In this document: positions 19,385 through 30,876 of the stretch, piece after piece
Position numbering within the stretch: the first letter of the stretch is position 1
Layout: every line of letters starts with the position of its first letter
Source: Thioclava sp. GXIMD4216
GTDB lineage: Bacteria > Pseudomonadota > Alphaproteobacteria > Rhodobacterales > Rhodobacteraceae
Assembly (NCBI RefSeq): GCF_037949285.1
Contig: NZ_CP149926.1
Location: 2,211,501 to 2,275,500, forward strand
DNA length: 64,000 nucleotides
Direction of reading: 5' to 3'
Notes under the pieces: generated by a model
The model's database searches: none
What the model saw: the letters and a program-made list of their open reading frames with translations, nothing else
What the model was told of the DNA's origin: nothing
Program-made: the position numbers and the translations under genes

Positions 19385-19987
19385 TTAAAGCCCCTGCCCC
19401 GGCTTCACATCAACAAGCTTCAGCTGTGCTTTGGGGTCGCGCTGCATCTGCATCATCGGGTCCTGCCGCTTCACATCCACACGATGGCGCATGGTCAGCA
19501 TGATCGCGCCGATCATCGCGACCAGAAGCACAAGGCTCGAGGCCTCGAAGAGATACAGATACTGGTCATAGATGATCATCCCCAGCGCGCGGGTGTTATC
19601 CACACCTTCCGGCGCGACAGCCGCCCGCAGCGAGGTCGCCTGATCCGAAATCTTCCATGTGCCAATCGCCCAGCCAAGCTGAACGAGGATCACGATGCCG
19701 ATCAGCACGGCGATGGGCAGATATTTGACCATCCCGCTTTTAAGCGCCGAGAAGTCGACATCCAGCATCATCACCACAAAGAGGAACAGCACCGCGACCG
19801 CGCCCACATAGACGATGACCATCAGCATGGCGACGAATTCCGCGCCCATCAGAATGAACAGCCCCGCCGCCGAGAAGAAGGCCAAAATCAGCCACAGCAC
19901 CGAGTGCACAGGGTTGCGCGCCAGCACAACCATCAGCCCCGACACCACCACGAGGATGGCGAAGAGATAAAACGAAAATACCATCAT
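19385..19987 (-). CDS. nuoJ: NADH-quinone oxidoreductase subunit J
   Basis: A 200-residue membrane subunit (ND6 homologue) with five helices in the first ~165 residues, including the conserved segment [21 protein letters not shown], whose helix forms the pi-bulge involved in coupling. The last 35 residues are hydrophilic. It overlaps the carboxymuconolactone-decarboxylase-like gene by four bases upstream. A second in-frame Met directly follows the first. Confidence 0.96.
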   Translation of the reverse strand: MMVFSFYLFAILVVVSGLMVVLARNPVHSVLWLILAFFSAAGLFILMGAEFVAMLMVIVYVGAVAVLFLFVVMMLDVDFSALKSGMVKYLPIAVLIGIVILVQLGWAIGTWKISDQATSLRAAVAPEGVDNTRALGMIIYDQYLYLFEASSLVLLVAMIGAIMLTMRHRVDVKRQDPMMQMQRDPKAQLKLVDVKPGQGL

Positions 19988-20406
19988 GCGTCATCTCCCG
20001 CAGATTCTTCTGCCTGCTCTGCAAAGACCGCTTTGGCGATCTCGAAGGCACGGCTCATGGCGGGCACCCCGCCAAACATGCTCATCTGGAAGATCGTCTC
20101 GGCGACCTCCCGCTGTGTTGCACCGGCCTCCATCGCGTGGCGGATCGTCAGCCGGATCTGGCCGTCGGCTTGCGCGCCCATGGCGGTCAGTGCCGCGAGG
20201 GTCAGCAGAAGACGTGTCTTCGCATCCAGACCATCGCGATTGAATGTATTGCCGAACCACATCTCCATCATGTCGCGCGACATGGTGGGGAAGTAGCTAT
20301 CGAATGCCGCAGGATTGAAGCTCTCCAATGCGGGATTGAAGCGGCGGGCCATTTCAGCCCCCTGCTCCATCATCGTCTGGAAAAGTTTGGTGAAATCCTG
20401 CGTCAT
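19984..20406 (-). CDS. carboxymuconolactone decarboxylase-like protein in the nuo operon
   Basis: A 140-residue helical protein inserted between nuoI and nuoJ. Residues about 50-125 match the CMD/AhpD-type fold ([20 protein letters not shown], then [20 protein letters not shown]). The protein contains no cysteine, so it cannot carry the CxxC peroxidase/reductase centre of AhpD and is nearer the PcaC side of the family. The residues before the domain ([18 protein letters not shown]) have no obvious role. It begins six bases after nuoI and overlaps nuoJ by four, so it is co-translated with complex I. A role in assembly or stability is inference from position only. Confidence 0.75.
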   Translation of the reverse strand: MTQDFTKLFQTMMEQGAEMARRFNPALESFNPAAFDSYFPTMSRDMMEMWFGNTFNRDGLDAKTRLLLTLAALTAMGAQADGQIRLTIRHAMEAGATQREVAETIFQMSMFGGVPAMSRAFEIAKAVFAEQAEESAGDDA

Positions 20407-20412
20407 GGCACG

Positions 20413-21943
<1,531 letters not shown>

Positions 21944-21966
21944 GATGTTCCTCAGATCGCCTTCTC

Positions 21967-22368
21967 TTAAACCGTCGGGATGCCACGATCAGCGCAATCG
22001 GATACCGTCACTTCGGCATCAATGGTGCGCAGACCCCGCGGCAATGCGGGTGAAATTGTGTAAACGGCATCTGCCCGCCAGAGACCGTCCTTGTCGTCAA
22101 GGGTCGTGCGGATATGCCGCGCGAACCCGAAGCCCCTGATCAGGGAATATTGTGCCGCAGCGCAGGCCGCGAAATCGGTTGCCGCCTCGGCGGTTGCCCC
22201 CTTACCGCCCACGGATGCCCTGAATTCGACCAGATCATCCTGTAGCAGGCGGGTTTCAACCGGCTGGTAGGTCACGTCCCGATACGTCCCTTTTGCCGAG
22301 GCACAGGCCGACAGACCGACCAAAAGGCCGGTTGTGGCAAGCGCGATCTGGCAAAGGCTGGGGCGCAT
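21967..22368 (-). CDS. small predicted lipoprotein within the nuo operon
   Basis: A 133-residue protein with a lipoprotein signal: basic N-terminus, hydrophobic stretch and lipobox VGLSAC with the lipidation Cys at residue 22. The mature part has two further Cys pairs (FAACAA and the C-terminal VSDCAD) and resembles secreted hypothetical proteins of Rhodobacterales ([20 protein letters not shown]). It should be anchored to the outer or inner membrane facing the periplasm. It lies between nuoG and nuoH, 12 bases after the nuoG stop, clearly inside the transcript. I do not know a function. Complex I has no known periplasmic lipoprotein subunit, so co-transcription may be incidental. Confidence 0.75.
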   Translation of the reverse strand: MRPSLCQIALATTGLLVGLSACASAKGTYRDVTYQPVETRLLQDDLVEFRASVGGKGATAEAATDFAACAAAQYSLIRGFGFARHIRTTLDDKDGLWRADAVYTISPALPRGLRTIDAEVTVSDCADRGIPTV

Positions 22369-22380
22369 CGGGCGGGGTCC

Positions 22381-24414
22381 TTATTCAGCGGCCAGTTGGG
22401 ATTTCGCACGTTCCTTGGCACCGGCGGAAAGCTCCGCCATCAGCACCGAAGCCCGTGCAATGGGGTTGGTCAGATAATAGTCGCGGAAGGGGGCACGGAA
22501 GGTCGCCTTGCCCATGTCGCGGATCTCGACCGGTGTCCAGTCGCTTTCGACAACCTCGTCCACGCGTGCGAGATGCGGCACGGCGGCCACCATCGCACGG
22601 CGCAGACCGGCCAGCGTGTCCCAGCCCTGTTTCGCGCCCAGCTCGGCGGAAAGCGCACGCAGGATCGCCCAGTTTTCCTTCGCCTCACCCGGCGGGTAAG
22701 CGGCGCGGAAGGCAAGCTGCGGACGGCCCTCGGTATTGACGAACAGACCGTTTTCCTCGGTGTAGCAGGCGCTTGGCAGGATGATATCGGCGCGGTTCGC
22801 ACCGCGATCGCCGTGGCTGCCCTGATAGATGACCAGCGGGCCACCCTCGGAACGCGGCGCGATCTCGACCTCATCGGCGCCGAGGTTATAGATCACCTCT
22901 GCGCCCTCGATCGCCACCGGCAGACCGCCCATGGTGACAGCGCCAACATCCATAGCCCCCACACGGCCAGCCGCCGTATGCAGAACCAGAAGCTTCGAGT
23001 TGCTGTTCTCCGCAAGCTTCATCGCATGGGCCAGAACGGCCTCGCCATCCGCCTCGGACAGCGCGCCCTGCCCCACGATCACAAGGCTGGGTTTCTCTTT
23101 GGTCTCGTCCGAGATCTCGCGCGAGGACAGGCTTTCCAGCGCCGCGCGATCGGTGCCGACATGGGCATAGTCATAGGTCAGATCGACAGCCTCACCGACC
23201 AGACCGATCTTCGCCCCATTCAGCCATGCCTTGCGCAGACGCGCATTCAGCACCGGCGCTTCGACGCGCGGATTGGTCCCGATCAGCTGGATCATCTTGG
23301 CATTGTCGATATCGGCGATCGTCGCATTGCCCACATAGGCCGAGCGGTTGCCAACCGGCAGACGCGCGCCATCGGTGCGGCATTCAACCTTGCCACCCTG
23401 CGCCTCGATCAACTGTTTCAACGCGAAGGCCGCTTCGGTCGAGGCCAGATCACCAACAAGGCCCGCAACCTTCTTGCCCTTGATCGCGGCTGCGGCCGCT
23501 TCCAGAGCCTCGGGCCAGCTGACGGGGGTCAGCTTGCCATCCTTGCGGATATAGGGCTTGTCCAGACGCTGGCGTTTCAGCCCGTCCCAGATATAGCGCG
23601 ATTTGTCGCCCAGCCACTCCTCGTTCACCGCGTCATTATTGCGCGGCAGGATCCGCATGACCTGACGGCCCTTGGTATCCACGCGGATGTTCGACCCAAG
23701 CGCATCCATCACGTCGATGGATTCGGTCTTGGTCAGCTCCCACGGGCGGGCGGTAAAGGCATAGGGCTTCGACACCAGCGCACCAACGGGGCAAAGATCG
23801 ACGATATTGCCCTGAAGATTGCTGTCGAGCGTCTGGTCCAGATAGGAGGAAATCTCGCTATCCTCACCGCGTCCGGTCTGGCCCATCTGGGTGATGCCCG
23901 CGACTTCCGTCGTGAAGCGCACGCAGCGGGTGCAGGAGATGCAGCGCGTCATATGGGTTTCGACCAGCGGGCCGAGGTTCAGCTCGGTGGCCGAACGCTT
24001 GGGCTCGCGATAGCGCGAGAAATCGACGCCGTAAGCCACAGCCTGATCCTGAAGGTCGCATTCGCCGCCTTGGTCACAGATCGGGCAGTCGAGCGGGTGG
24101 TTGATCAGGAGGAACTCCATCACACCCTCGCGCGCCTTCTTCACCATCGGCGATTTGGTCTTCATGACCGGCGGCTGGCCTTCCGGCCCGGGGCGCAGAT
24201 CCTTGACCTGCATCGCGCAGGAGGCCGTGGGTTTGGGCGGGCCGCCCACGACTTCCACCAGACACATCCGGCAGTTGCCCGCAATCGACAGACGCTCGTG
24301 ATAGCAGAAACGCGGAACCTCGATACCGGCTTCCTCGCAGGCCTGCAGAAGCGTCAGGCTGCCATCCACCTCGTAATCGGTGCCATCAATATTGATTTTT
24401 CTGAGGTCTGCCAT
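22381..24414 (-). CDS. nuoG: NADH-quinone oxidoreductase subunit G
   Basis: A 677-residue iron-sulfur subunit of the peripheral arm. The N-terminal ferredoxin domain has a [2Fe-2S] set at Cys 37, 48, 51 and 66. The next domain has the His-Cys3 set (His 106, Cys 110, 113, 119) and a [4Fe-4S] set starting CISCTRC (158-164) with the last Cys in CPVGAL. The remainder is a molybdopterin-oxidoreductase-like domain without cofactor. The extra N7 cluster motif of E. coli was not searched residue by residue. [11 protein letters not shown] is chosen as the start; the frame is open a little further upstream. Confidence 0.96.
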   Translation of the reverse strand: MADLRKINIDGTDYEVDGSLTLLQACEEAGIEVPRFCYHERLSIAGNCRMCLVEVVGGPPKPTASCAMQVKDLRPGPEGQPPVMKTKSPMVKKAREGVMEFLLINHPLDCPICDQGGECDLQDQAVAYGVDFSRYREPKRSATELNLGPLVETHMTRCISCTRCVRFTTEVAGITQMGQTGRGEDSEISSYLDQTLDSNLQGNIVDLCPVGALVSKPYAFTARPWELTKTESIDVMDALGSNIRVDTKGRQVMRILPRNNDAVNEEWLGDKSRYIWDGLKRQRLDKPYIRKDGKLTPVSWPEALEAAAAAIKGKKVAGLVGDLASTEAAFALKQLIEAQGGKVECRTDGARLPVGNRSAYVGNATIADIDNAKMIQLIGTNPRVEAPVLNARLRKAWLNGAKIGLVGEAVDLTYDYAHVGTDRAALESLSSREISDETKEKPSLVIVGQGALSEADGEAVLAHAMKLAENSNSKLLVLHTAAGRVGAMDVGAVTMGGLPVAIEGAEVIYNLGADEVEIAPRSEGGPLVIYQGSHGDRGANRADIILPSACYTEENGLFVNTEGRPQLAFRAAYPPGEAKENWAILRALSAELGAKQGWDTLAGLRRAMVAAVPHLARVDEVVESDWTPVEIRDMGKATFRAPFRDYYLTNPIARASVLMAELSAGAKERAKSQLAAE

Positions 24415-24477
24415 GTCACAATCCGTCAGTATGCTCGGGCGCGGCAATCCGCGCGGTGATATCTGTGCGAAGGGCCA

Positions 24478-24798
24478 TCATTTACAGCCCCCCGGAAAGA
24501 CCCAGGTTCCGTTGCTGAAACTGTCATCCAGCCCCGAATTGACCCCCTGCGCGCCACACCAGCGGCTGAGGACTTTCTTGGCCTCGGCCCCCTCATCGGC
24601 GGCGAAGGGCGCCCCGTCGCGCATGACGATCAGCCCCGAAGGCGATTGCGCGATCTGGTACCCCGCAGGCACCGCACGCGCCGCGCCATCCACCAGTGCA
24701 TCCGGACCATCAAGAGGCTTGTCGCCACATGCCGCAAGCGCCAGAAGCGCACCGGCAAGGACAGCCCCGCGGGCGATATGAGGGAAGCTCAGGGTCAT
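24478..24798 (-). CDS. small predicted lipoprotein between nuoF and nuoG
   Basis: A 106-residue secreted protein with a clear lipoprotein signal: basic start, hydrophobic run AVLAGALLA and lipobox LAAC, with the lipidation Cys at residue 24. The mature part is about 80 residues with two further Cys (SRWCGAQGV and the C-terminal GGCK), which could form a disulfide in the periplasm. The start ATG overlaps the nuoF stop by four bases, so translation is coupled to nuoF. It is different in sequence from the lipoprotein between nuoG and nuoH. I assign no function. Confidence 0.72.
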   Translation of the reverse strand: MTLSFPHIARGAVLAGALLALAACGDKPLDGPDALVDGAARAVPAGYQIAQSPSGLIVMRDGAPFAADEGAEAKKVLSRWCGAQGVNSGLDDSFSNGTWVFPGGCK

Positions 24799-26090
24799 TC
24801 TGCCGCAAACGCCCCCATGCGACCGGTCTTACGGGCCTTGATCCGGTCTTCGATCTCTTCACGGAAGTTACGGATTAGGCCCTGGATCGGCCAAGCCGCC
24901 GCGTCGCCAAGGGCGCAGATGGTGTGGCCTTCGACCTGTTTGGTGACCGATTGCAGCATGTCGATCTCTTCGATCTCGGCATCGCCGGTCACCAGACGGT
25001 CCATCAGGCGGCTCATCCAGCCGGTGCCTTCACGGCAGGGCGTGCATTGGCCGCAGCTCTCGTGATGGAAGAATTTCGACAGGCGCGCCACCGCTTTGAT
25101 GACATCGGTGTTCTGGTCCATCACGATCATGCAGCCCGTGCCGAAGACCGATTTCTTGTCGCGCATCCCGTCGAAATCCATGATCGCGTCTTCGCACATC
25201 GACGCTGGCAGGATCGGGCAGGACGCGCCGCCCGGAATAACCGCCTTGAGGTTTTTCCAGCCACCACGGACACCGCCGCCGTGTTTCTCGATCATCTCGC
25301 GCATCGACAGGCCCAGCGTCTCTTCGACAACGCAGGGCGTGTTCACATGGCCCGAGAAGCCGAACAGCTTCACGCCCACGTTGTTGGGGCGGCCAAAGCT
25401 TGCAAACCACTCCGGCCCGCGACGCAGGATCGTGGGCGTTACCGAGATGGATTCAACGTTATTCACCGTGGTCGGGCAGCCATAAAGGCCCGCGCCTGCG
25501 GGGAATGGCGGCTTCATGCGGGGCATGCCCTTCTTGCCTTCGAGGCTTTCCAGAAGCGCGGTTTCCTCGCCGCAGATATAGGCACCGGCCCCGTGATGCA
25601 GGAAGACATCGAACTGATAGCCCGAGCCGCAGGCATTCGGGCCAAGGAAGCCCGCGTCATAGGCCTCGTCGATCGCCCGCTGCAGCGCCTCTTTCTCGCG
25701 GGTATATTCGCCGCGCTGGTAGATATAGGCCGCGCGCGCGCCCATCGCATAACCGGCAACCAGCGCCCCTTCGACCAGACAATGCGGGTCGTGGCGCATG
25801 ATCTCGCGGTCCTTACAGGTCGCGGGCTCGGATTCATCGGCATTGATCACAAGGAAGGACGGACGGCCATCGGTTTCCTTCGGCATGAAGGACCATTTCA
25901 GACCGGTCGGGAAACCTGCACCACCACGGCCACGCAGCCCCGACGCCTTGATCTGGTCCACGATCCAGTCGCGCCCATTGGCCAGAAGACCGGCGGTATT
26001 ATCCCAATGCCCGCGTTTCATCGCGCCAGCCAGCGACTGGTCATACATCCCGTAGAGGTTGGTAAAGATCCGATCCTGATCTTTCAGCAT
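24795..26090 (-). CDS. nuoF: NADH-quinone oxidoreductase subunit F (NADH/FMN subunit)
   Basis: A 431-residue NADH-binding subunit that holds FMN and the N3 [4Fe-4S] cluster. The Gly-rich nucleotide region [16 protein letters not shown], the second segment [15 protein letters not shown] and the cluster motif [14 protein letters not shown] with the fourth Cys in [11 protein letters not shown] are complete. The ribosome-binding site GAGGAAA lies at good spacing. Electrons from NADH enter here and pass to NuoE and NuoG. The gene follows the helix-hairpin-helix protein after a 101-base gap. Confidence 0.97.
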   Translation of the reverse strand: MLKDQDRIFTNLYGMYDQSLAGAMKRGHWDNTAGLLANGRDWIVDQIKASGLRGRGGAGFPTGLKWSFMPKETDGRPSFLVINADESEPATCKDREIMRHDPHCLVEGALVAGYAMGARAAYIYQRGEYTREKEALQRAIDEAYDAGFLGPNACGSGYQFDVFLHHGAGAYICGEETALLESLEGKKGMPRMKPPFPAGAGLYGCPTTVNNVESISVTPTILRRGPEWFASFGRPNNVGVKLFGFSGHVNTPCVVEETLGLSMREMIEKHGGGVRGGWKNLKAVIPGGASCPILPASMCEDAIMDFDGMRDKKSVFGTGCMIVMDQNTDVIKAVARLSKFFHHESCGQCTPCREGTGWMSRLMDRLVTGDAEIEEIDMLQSVTKQVEGHTICALGDAAAWPIQGLIRNFREEIEDRIKARKTGRMGAFAAE

Positions 26091-26191
26091 GTCACTTTCC
26101 TCACTTCCCTGGCCCTTTGGCCGGCTGTTACCGGAGTTCCGGCGGCAGATGCGCCGTTCCGACCAGCGCGGTATTGTAATCGAGCTAACGC

Positions 26192-26962
26192 TCAGTAATC
26201 ATTCGTCTTCGCGCGTGCAAGAAAGGCCTCTTTGCCTTCCTCCACAATCAGCTTGGCCTGTGCGACCCATTTATCCCGCGTGCAGCGCCCCTTGAAGCGC
26301 GGCACATTGGCATCGGCATAAGCCACCTGTGCAGGCCCCCAAGCCGCGATCTGGTCGTAATGCCAGATCCCCCAGCTGTTCAAGCGCTCTTCCAGTTTCG
26401 GCCCGATCCCCTCGATCAGCTTGAGGTCGTCGCCCTGCCCGTTCCGCGGTGCGGCAATCCCCTGCGGTGCCTCGCCCGGATCTGCGGCCCCCTCGGCGGG
26501 ATCCGCCTCTTCGGCATCCTCCTCGTCCGGATCGACCCAGCCGGGCTGGTCCTTCTGGTGACGGATCCGGCTTTCCGCCGTGGCCGCGATGATATCGACC
26601 TTGTCCATATGCACCTTGGCCTGCGATTCTGCCGCGTCCAGACCGTCGGCCAGCTTTTCGCTCAACTCGGCGGCAGGCTCGCTTTTATGCGTATAGGCCA
26701 CCACAGCGTCATGATTGACCGAATGCATCGGCGGGACGGCACGCGCCGCTTTGCCCACCTCGATTTCGGCCTCCTGCAGATCCAGTGTCCCGTCCATGAA
26801 GGCCCATTTCAGAACACCGCGAAACAGCGCCCCTGCCACGATCCCCAAAAACAGTGCCGCAAGAAAACCCGAGCTAAGAGTGAACAAGAAGACGATAACA
26901 CCCAGAACAGCCCCCCAGAGGGTCACTGTTTTCTGCGCTTGGCTCTTCATTTCGTTCATCAT
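26192..26962 (-). CDS. membrane protein with C-terminal helix-hairpin-helix-like domain, in the nuo operon
   Basis: A 256-residue protein. Residues about 12-50 hold one long or two short membrane helices ([15 protein letters not shown] and [17 protein letters not shown]). The middle is acidic and Ala/Asp/Glu-rich. The C-terminus (about 185-256) starts [20 protein letters not shown], a helix-hairpin-helix-like module, followed by a basic segment ending in RAKTNDY. Such domains occur in Rhodobacterales beside or fused to NuoE and ribosomal protein L21. It lies between nuoE and nuoF. It could be an accessory subunit or assembly factor attached to the membrane; that is inference. The start could be Met 1, 2 or 5. 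Confidence 0.72.
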   Translation of the reverse strand: MMNEMKSQAQKTVTLWGAVLGVIVFLFTLSSGFLAALFLGIVAGALFRGVLKWAFMDGTLDLQEAEIEVGKAARAVPPMHSVNHDAVVAYTHKSEPAAELSEKLADGLDAAESQAKVHMDKVDIIAATAESRIRHQKDQPGWVDPDEEDAEEADPAEGAADPGEAPQGIAAPRNGQGDDLKLIEGIGPKLEERLNSWGIWHYDQIAAWGPAQVAYADANVPRFKGRCTRDKWVAQAKLIVEEGKEAFLARAKTNDY

Positions 26963-27023
26963 GCGCGTCAGGCCTTTCGGGCTGCGGAGAGGTCCATGCC
27001 CCTAACGGGGCACGGGGCGTGAA

Positions 27024-27914
27024 TTAAAGCGGCTTGGACTCTTCGGTCGGCTTCCCTTTGGAATCGGCCTCGGCGTCCTGCTCGGTGATGCCGTGGGTGC
27101 TTGCAGGCACGCCCTGTGCGGGGCGCGGAGCACGGGCAGCCGCCTGCTGAGCGGCAGTTTTCGGACGCGGCTGGGTGCCCATCAGGCCCACAGGGCCAAT
27201 CTGGCCCGTCGCCTGCCACGGCGCGGTCAGCGGCACTTCGGTGCCATCGATTTTCTTGATATAGGTGCCATATTGAAGCGCGATCGAAGTGGTCGCGTTA
27301 TGGGCTTCCTTATCGCCCGGAACATCGACACAGGCATTCGGGCCGGTCTTCGGTTCCGACGAGAAGCGCCCGATGCGCGACCCCGGAGCCGGACGCTCGC
27401 CCGCTTTCAGCTGGTCGATCAGGGTCGACATGCTCTCTTCCGAGAGGTCTTCATAGTAATCGCGGCCAATCTGGGCCATCGGCGCATTGGCACAAGCGCC
27501 AAGGCATTCGACCTCTTCCCAAGACAGGGTGCCATCTGCCGACAGCTCATGCGGGTTGGGCGCGATCTTTTCCTTACAGACCTTCATCAGGTCTTCCGAC
27601 CCGCAGATCATGCAGGACGTGGTGCCACAGATCTGGATATGCGCCACCGACCCAACAGGGGCCAGATGGAACATGAAGTAGAAGGTCGCAACCTCGAGCG
27701 CCCGCATATAGGGCATTTCCAGCATATCCGCGACATATTCGATTGCCGGACGGCTCAGCCAGCCCTCTTGCTCCTGCGCGCGGAACAAGAGCGGAATGAT
27801 GGCCGAGGCCTGACGCCCGACCGGATATTTGGTCATCTGCGCCAGCGCCCATTCATGGTTGGCGGGCGTGAACTCGAAGCTCTCGGGCTGTTCGTGATGT
27901 AGACGGCGAAGCAT
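27024..27914 (-). CDS. nuoE: NADH-quinone oxidoreductase subunit E
   Basis: A 296-residue thioredoxin-fold subunit holding the [2Fe-2S] cluster N1a. Its ligands are Cys 96 and 101 (CGTTSC) and Cys 137 and 141 (CLGAC). The family core ends near residue 180. About 115 further residues follow, with a conserved-looking part ([17 protein letters not shown]) and a low-complexity Ala/Pro/Lys tail ending [10 protein letters not shown]. This is well over 100 residues longer than E. coli NuoE, but long C-termini are usual in this bacterial group. The ATG overlaps the nuoD stop by one base. Confidence 0.95.
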   Translation of the reverse strand: MLRRLHHEQPESFEFTPANHEWALAQMTKYPVGRQASAIIPLLFRAQEQEGWLSRPAIEYVADMLEMPYMRALEVATFYFMFHLAPVGSVAHIQICGTTSCMICGSEDLMKVCKEKIAPNPHELSADGTLSWEEVECLGACANAPMAQIGRDYYEDLSEESMSTLIDQLKAGERPAPGSRIGRFSSEPKTGPNACVDVPGDKEAHNATTSIALQYGTYIKKIDGTEVPLTAPWQATGQIGPVGLMGTQPRPKTAAQQAAARAPRPAQGVPASTHGITEQDAEADSKGKPTEESKPL

Positions 27915-29152
27915 TAGCGGTCGACCTCCCCGAACACGATATCCATCGTGCCGATGATTGCGGCCAGATCGGCGAGCATATGGCCCTTGCCGACATAGTC
28001 CATGGATTGCAGGTGCAGATAGCCCGGCGCGCGGATCTTCGCGCGGTAAGGTTTATTGGTGCCATCGGATTTGAGGAACACGCCGAATTCGCCCTTGGGC
28101 GCCTCGACGGCGGCATAGACCTCGCCTGCCGGAACCTTGAACCCTTCGGTGTAAAGCTTGAAATGGTGGATCAGGCTCTCCATCGAGGTTTTCATATCGC
28201 CGCGTTTGGGGGGCGTGATCTTGCCACGGGCCAGAACATCGCCCTTTTCCACGCGCAGCTTGTCCAGCGCCTGACGGATGATCTTCACCGATTCGCGCAT
28301 CTCGGCCATACGGACCAGATAGCGGTCATAGCAGTCGCCATTCTTGCCCACAGCCACGTCGAAATCGAATTCGTCATAGCATTCATAGGGCTGGCTGCGA
28401 CGCAGATCCCATGCAAGCCCCGAGCCGCGGACCATCACGCCGGAATAGCTCCAGTCGAGAATGTCCTGTTCGGTGATGATGGCGATATCCACGTTACGCT
28501 GCTTGAACACGCGGTTTTCGGTGATCAGCGTGTCGATATCGTCGAGCTTGGACGGAAATTCCTTGGCCCAGATGTCGATATCTTCGATCAGCTCGGGCGG
28601 CAGGTCCTGATGCACGCCGCCGGGCCGGAAATAGGCCGAGTGCAGACGCGCGCCACAGGCCCGCTCGTAGAAAATCATCAGCTTCTCGCGTTCCTCGAAG
28701 CCCCAGAGCGGCGGTGTCAGCGCGCCCACGTCCATAGCTTGGGTCGTCACGTTCAGCAGGTGGTTCAGCACACGGCCGATCTCGCAGAAGAGCACGCGGA
28801 TCAGCGAAGCACGGCGCGGCACCTCGGTCCCCGTCAGTTTCTCGATCGCCAGACACCATGCATGTTCCTGATTCATCGGCGCGACATAATCGAGCCGGTC
28901 GAAATAGGGCAGGTTCTGCAGATAGGTGCGGCTTTCCATCAGCTTCTCGGTGCCGCGATGCAAGAGGCCGATATGCGGGTCCACACGTTCCACGATCTCG
29001 CCGTCAAGCTCGACAACCATCCGCAAAACGCCGTGCGCTGCGGGGTGCTGGGGCCCGAAGTTGAGGTTGAAGTTGCGGATGCGCTGTTCGCCGGTCAGGG
29101 CGTCCTGCGTGCCGTCGTCATAATGGTTCTGCCGGATATCGCCGTCCATCAT
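27914..29152 (-). CDS. nuoD: NADH-quinone oxidoreductase subunit D
   Basis: A 412-residue subunit homologous to the large subunit of NiFe hydrogenases, which forms the quinone site with NuoB. The signature [21 protein letters not shown] lies near the N-terminus with the conserved His and Tyr loop, and the C-terminus ends in the typical [12 protein letters not shown]. The frame is open upstream for another 74 codons, but those residues have no similarity to NuoD and overlap nuo[10 protein letters not shown] is therefore chosen, with Met 2 as an alternative. It is 34 bases from nuoC and overlaps nuoE by one base. Confidence 0.96.
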   Translation of the reverse strand: MMDGDIRQNHYDDGTQDALTGEQRIRNFNLNFGPQHPAAHGVLRMVVELDGEIVERVDPHIGLLHRGTEKLMESRTYLQNLPYFDRLDYVAPMNQEHAWCLAIEKLTGTEVPRRASLIRVLFCEIGRVLNHLLNVTTQAMDVGALTPPLWGFEEREKLMIFYERACGARLHSAYFRPGGVHQDLPPELIEDIDIWAKEFPSKLDDIDTLITENRVFKQRNVDIAIITEQDILDWSYSGVMVRGSGLAWDLRRSQPYECYDEFDFDVAVGKNGDCYDRYLVRMAEMRESVKIIRQALDKLRVEKGDVLARGKITPPKRGDMKTSMESLIHHFKLYTEGFKVPAGEVYAAVEAPKGEFGVFLKSDGTNKPYRAKIRAPGYLHLQSMDYVGKGHMLADLAAIIGTMDIVFGEVDR

Positions 29153-29186
29153 GCGCCCATCTCCATCGCAAAAGTCTTGATGTGCA

Positions 29187-29831
29187 TCACTTCGCCCCCG
29201 CCTTCTCGTCGCCCGGAAGGATGTATTTCGCCCCTTCCCACGGGCTGAGGAAGTCGAACTGGCGGAATTCCTGCACCAGTTTGACGGGCTCGTAGACCAC
29301 ACGTTTCTGCACCTCGTCCCAACGCACCTCGACATAGCCGGTGGTCGGGAAGTCCTTGCGCAGCGGGTGGCCACGGAAGCCGTAATCGGTCAGCAGACGG
29401 CGCAGGTCGGGATGGCCCGAGAACAGCACGCCGAACATGTCGAAGACCTCGCGCTCGAACCAGTTGGCGCATTTATGCACCTCGGTGATCGAGGGCACCA
29501 TCTCGTCGATGCGGACCTCGGCCTTCACGCGGATGCGCTGGTTGCGATACATCGACAGGAATTGCCAGACCATATCGAAGCGCTTCGCGCGCTCGGGGTG
29601 GTCGACCGCCGTGATATCGGTCAACGAAGAGAACATGCAGTTCGGGTCTTCCTTGAGGAAGGCCACGAAATCCTCGATCCCCGAAAGGGTCACGTTCACC
29701 GTCAGCTCGCCAAAAGCGATCTCGGTGGAAATCACGTCATCGGGGCGACGGGCCTCGATATGGGCGGCCAGCTCGGCCAGCGCATCAAGGCGGGCGTCCT
29801 GACGGGCGTCGGTTTGCAGATCATCGGTCAT
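29187..29831 (-). CDS. nuoC: NADH-quinone oxidoreductase subunit C
   Basis: A 214-residue peripheral-arm subunit (30 kDa family). The family signature is clear: [27 protein letters not shown] followed by [20 protein letters not shown]. Here NuoC and NuoD are separate genes, not fused as in E. coli. It lies 12 bases after nuoB. It contains no cofactor and helps to hold NuoD and NuoI. Confidence 0.96.
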   Translation of the reverse strand: MTDDLQTDARQDARLDALAELAAHIEARRPDDVISTEIAFGELTVNVTLSGIEDFVAFLKEDPNCMFSSLTDITAVDHPERAKRFDMVWQFLSMYRNQRIRVKAEVRIDEMVPSITEVHKCANWFEREVFDMFGVLFSGHPDLRRLLTDYGFRGHPLRKDFPTTGYVEVRWDEVQKRVVYEPVKLVQEFRQFDFLSPWEGAKYILPGDEKAGAK

Positions 29832-29843
29832 AGCCTGCCCTCC

Positions 29844-30368
29844 TTAGCGAACCAGCGTGCCGGTACGGCGGATTTTGCGTTGCAGCTGCAGCAGACCGTA
29901 AAGCAGCGCCTCTGCGGTGGGCGGGCAGCCCGGCACATAGATATCGACCGGAACGATGCGGTCGCAGCCACGCACGACCGAATAGCTGTAGTGGTAATAG
30001 CCACCGCCATTGGCGCAGGACCCCATCGAGATCACATAGCGCGGCTCGGGCATCTGGTCATAGACCTTGCGCAGCGCGGGTGCCATCTTGTTGGTCAGCG
30101 TGCCGGCCACGATCATCAGGTCCGACTGGCGCGGCGAGGCCCGCGGCGCCATGCCGAACCGTTCGACGTCATAGCGCGGCATGGAAGCCTGCATCATCTC
30201 CACGGCGCAGCAGGCAAGACCGAAGGTCATCCAGTGCAGCGAGCCATTGCGCGCCCAGTTGATCACATCCTCGGTCGAGGTCAGCAGGAAGCCTTTGTCC
30301 TGCAACTCTTTGTTGATGGCCTGCGTCGCGAACTCTTTGTCCACAGCAGCGGTATTGGCAGAGGTCAT
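29844..30368 (-). CDS. nuoB: NADH-quinone oxidoreductase subunit B
   Basis: A 174-residue subunit carrying the last [4Fe-4S] cluster N2, which reduces quinone. The adjacent cysteines (Cys 53 and 54 in [10 protein letters not shown]) plus those in MGSCANGGG and [11 protein letters not shown] are complete. The frame is open ten codons further upstream, but MTSANTAAV is chosen because its ATG overlaps the nuoA stop codon by one base (TGATG), and the extra residues would lie inside nuoA. Confidence 0.97.
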   Translation of the reverse strand: MTSANTAAVDKEFATQAINKELQDKGFLLTSTEDVINWARNGSLHWMTFGLACCAVEMMQASMPRYDVERFGMAPRASPRQSDLMIVAGTLTNKMAPALRKVYDQMPEPRYVISMGSCANGGGYYHYSYSVVRGCDRIVPVDIYVPGCPPTAEALLYGLLQLQRKIRRTGTLVR

Positions 30369-30733
30369 CACGCCCATTCCAACGCCCCTTTCTTCCATTC
30401 ATAGGCAAAGCCCACGGTCAGCACGCCAAGGAACACCATCATGGCCCAGAAACTGGTCATAGAAATATCCTGGAACGCCACCGCCCACGGGAACAGGAAG
30501 GCCACTTCGAGGTCGAAGATGATGAAAAGGATCGACACGAGATAGAAGCGCACGTCGAATTTCATCCGCGCGTCATCGAATGCGTTGAAACCACATTCAT
30601 AGGCCGAGACCTTTTCCGGGTCAGGATTGCGGATCGCAATGATCGCGGCTGCCCCCAGAAGCAATAGTGCCAAGGCAATGGCAACGCACAGAAAGATGAG
30701 GATGGGAAGATATTCGCGCAGGTATTCGTGCAC
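30368..30733 (-). CDS. nuoA: NADH-quinone oxidoreductase subunit A
   Basis: A 121-residue, three-helix membrane subunit (ND3 homologue) and first gene of the operon. The conserved loop [23 protein letters not shown] carries the Cys that becomes exposed in the deactive state of complex I. Translation begins with GTG, preceded by AGGGAG seven bases upstream. A hairpin and a promoter lie just before it. Confidence 0.96.
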   Translation of the reverse strand: MHEYLREYLPILIFLCVAIALALLLLGAAAIIAIRNPDPEKVSAYECGFNAFDDARMKFDVRFYLVSILFIIFDLEVAFLFPWAVAFQDISMTSFWAMMVFLGVLTVGFAYEWKKGALEWA

Positions 30734-30751
30734 TGTCTGGCTCCCTAGACT

Positions 30752-30768
30752 CGCGACGTTTCGTCGCG
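30752..30768 (-). promoter_or_regulatory. perfect hairpin in the nuoA leader
   Basis: CGCGACG, a three-base loop and CGTCGCG form a perfect 7-pair stem about 20 bases upstream of the nuoA start codon, just before the ribosome-binding site. In the transcript it could stabilise the 5' end or modulate ribosome access; as DNA it could be an operator. No T run follows, so it is not a terminator. Confidence 0.5.
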
Positions 30769-30787
30769 CCGGTTCAAGCTGCGGTGA

Positions 30788-30816
30788 GCAATAGACTCGT
30801 GTCGCTCCGGGGTCAA
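30788..30816 (-). promoter_or_regulatory. probable housekeeping promoter of the nuo operon
   Basis: On the minus strand TTGACC, a 17-base spacer and TATTGC form a good sigma-70-type promoter. Transcription would begin near 30781, giving a leader of about 45-50 bases that contains the 7-pair hairpin. Confidence 0.55.
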
Positions 30817-30840
30817 CAGATGTCGGGTCTATTTCGTATA

Positions 30841-30876
30841 TTTCAGGGCAGTCATTTTAGATAAGAAACCCTGAAA
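30841..30876. other. 8-base inverted repeat upstream of the nuo promoter
   Basis: TTTCAGGG and CCCTGAAA form a perfect inverted repeat separated by 20 A/T-rich bases, about 25 bases upstream of the nuo -35. It might be a protein-binding site for nuo or a weak terminator of the aminotransferase transcript (the minus strand reads on into TATA rather than a T run). Confidence 0.4.

Noticed and set aside
29153..29186. A tiny gene between nuoC and nuoD.
   Set aside because: The gap is 34 bases; the apparent Met-rich frame there is just the extension of the open frame into nuoD's leader.
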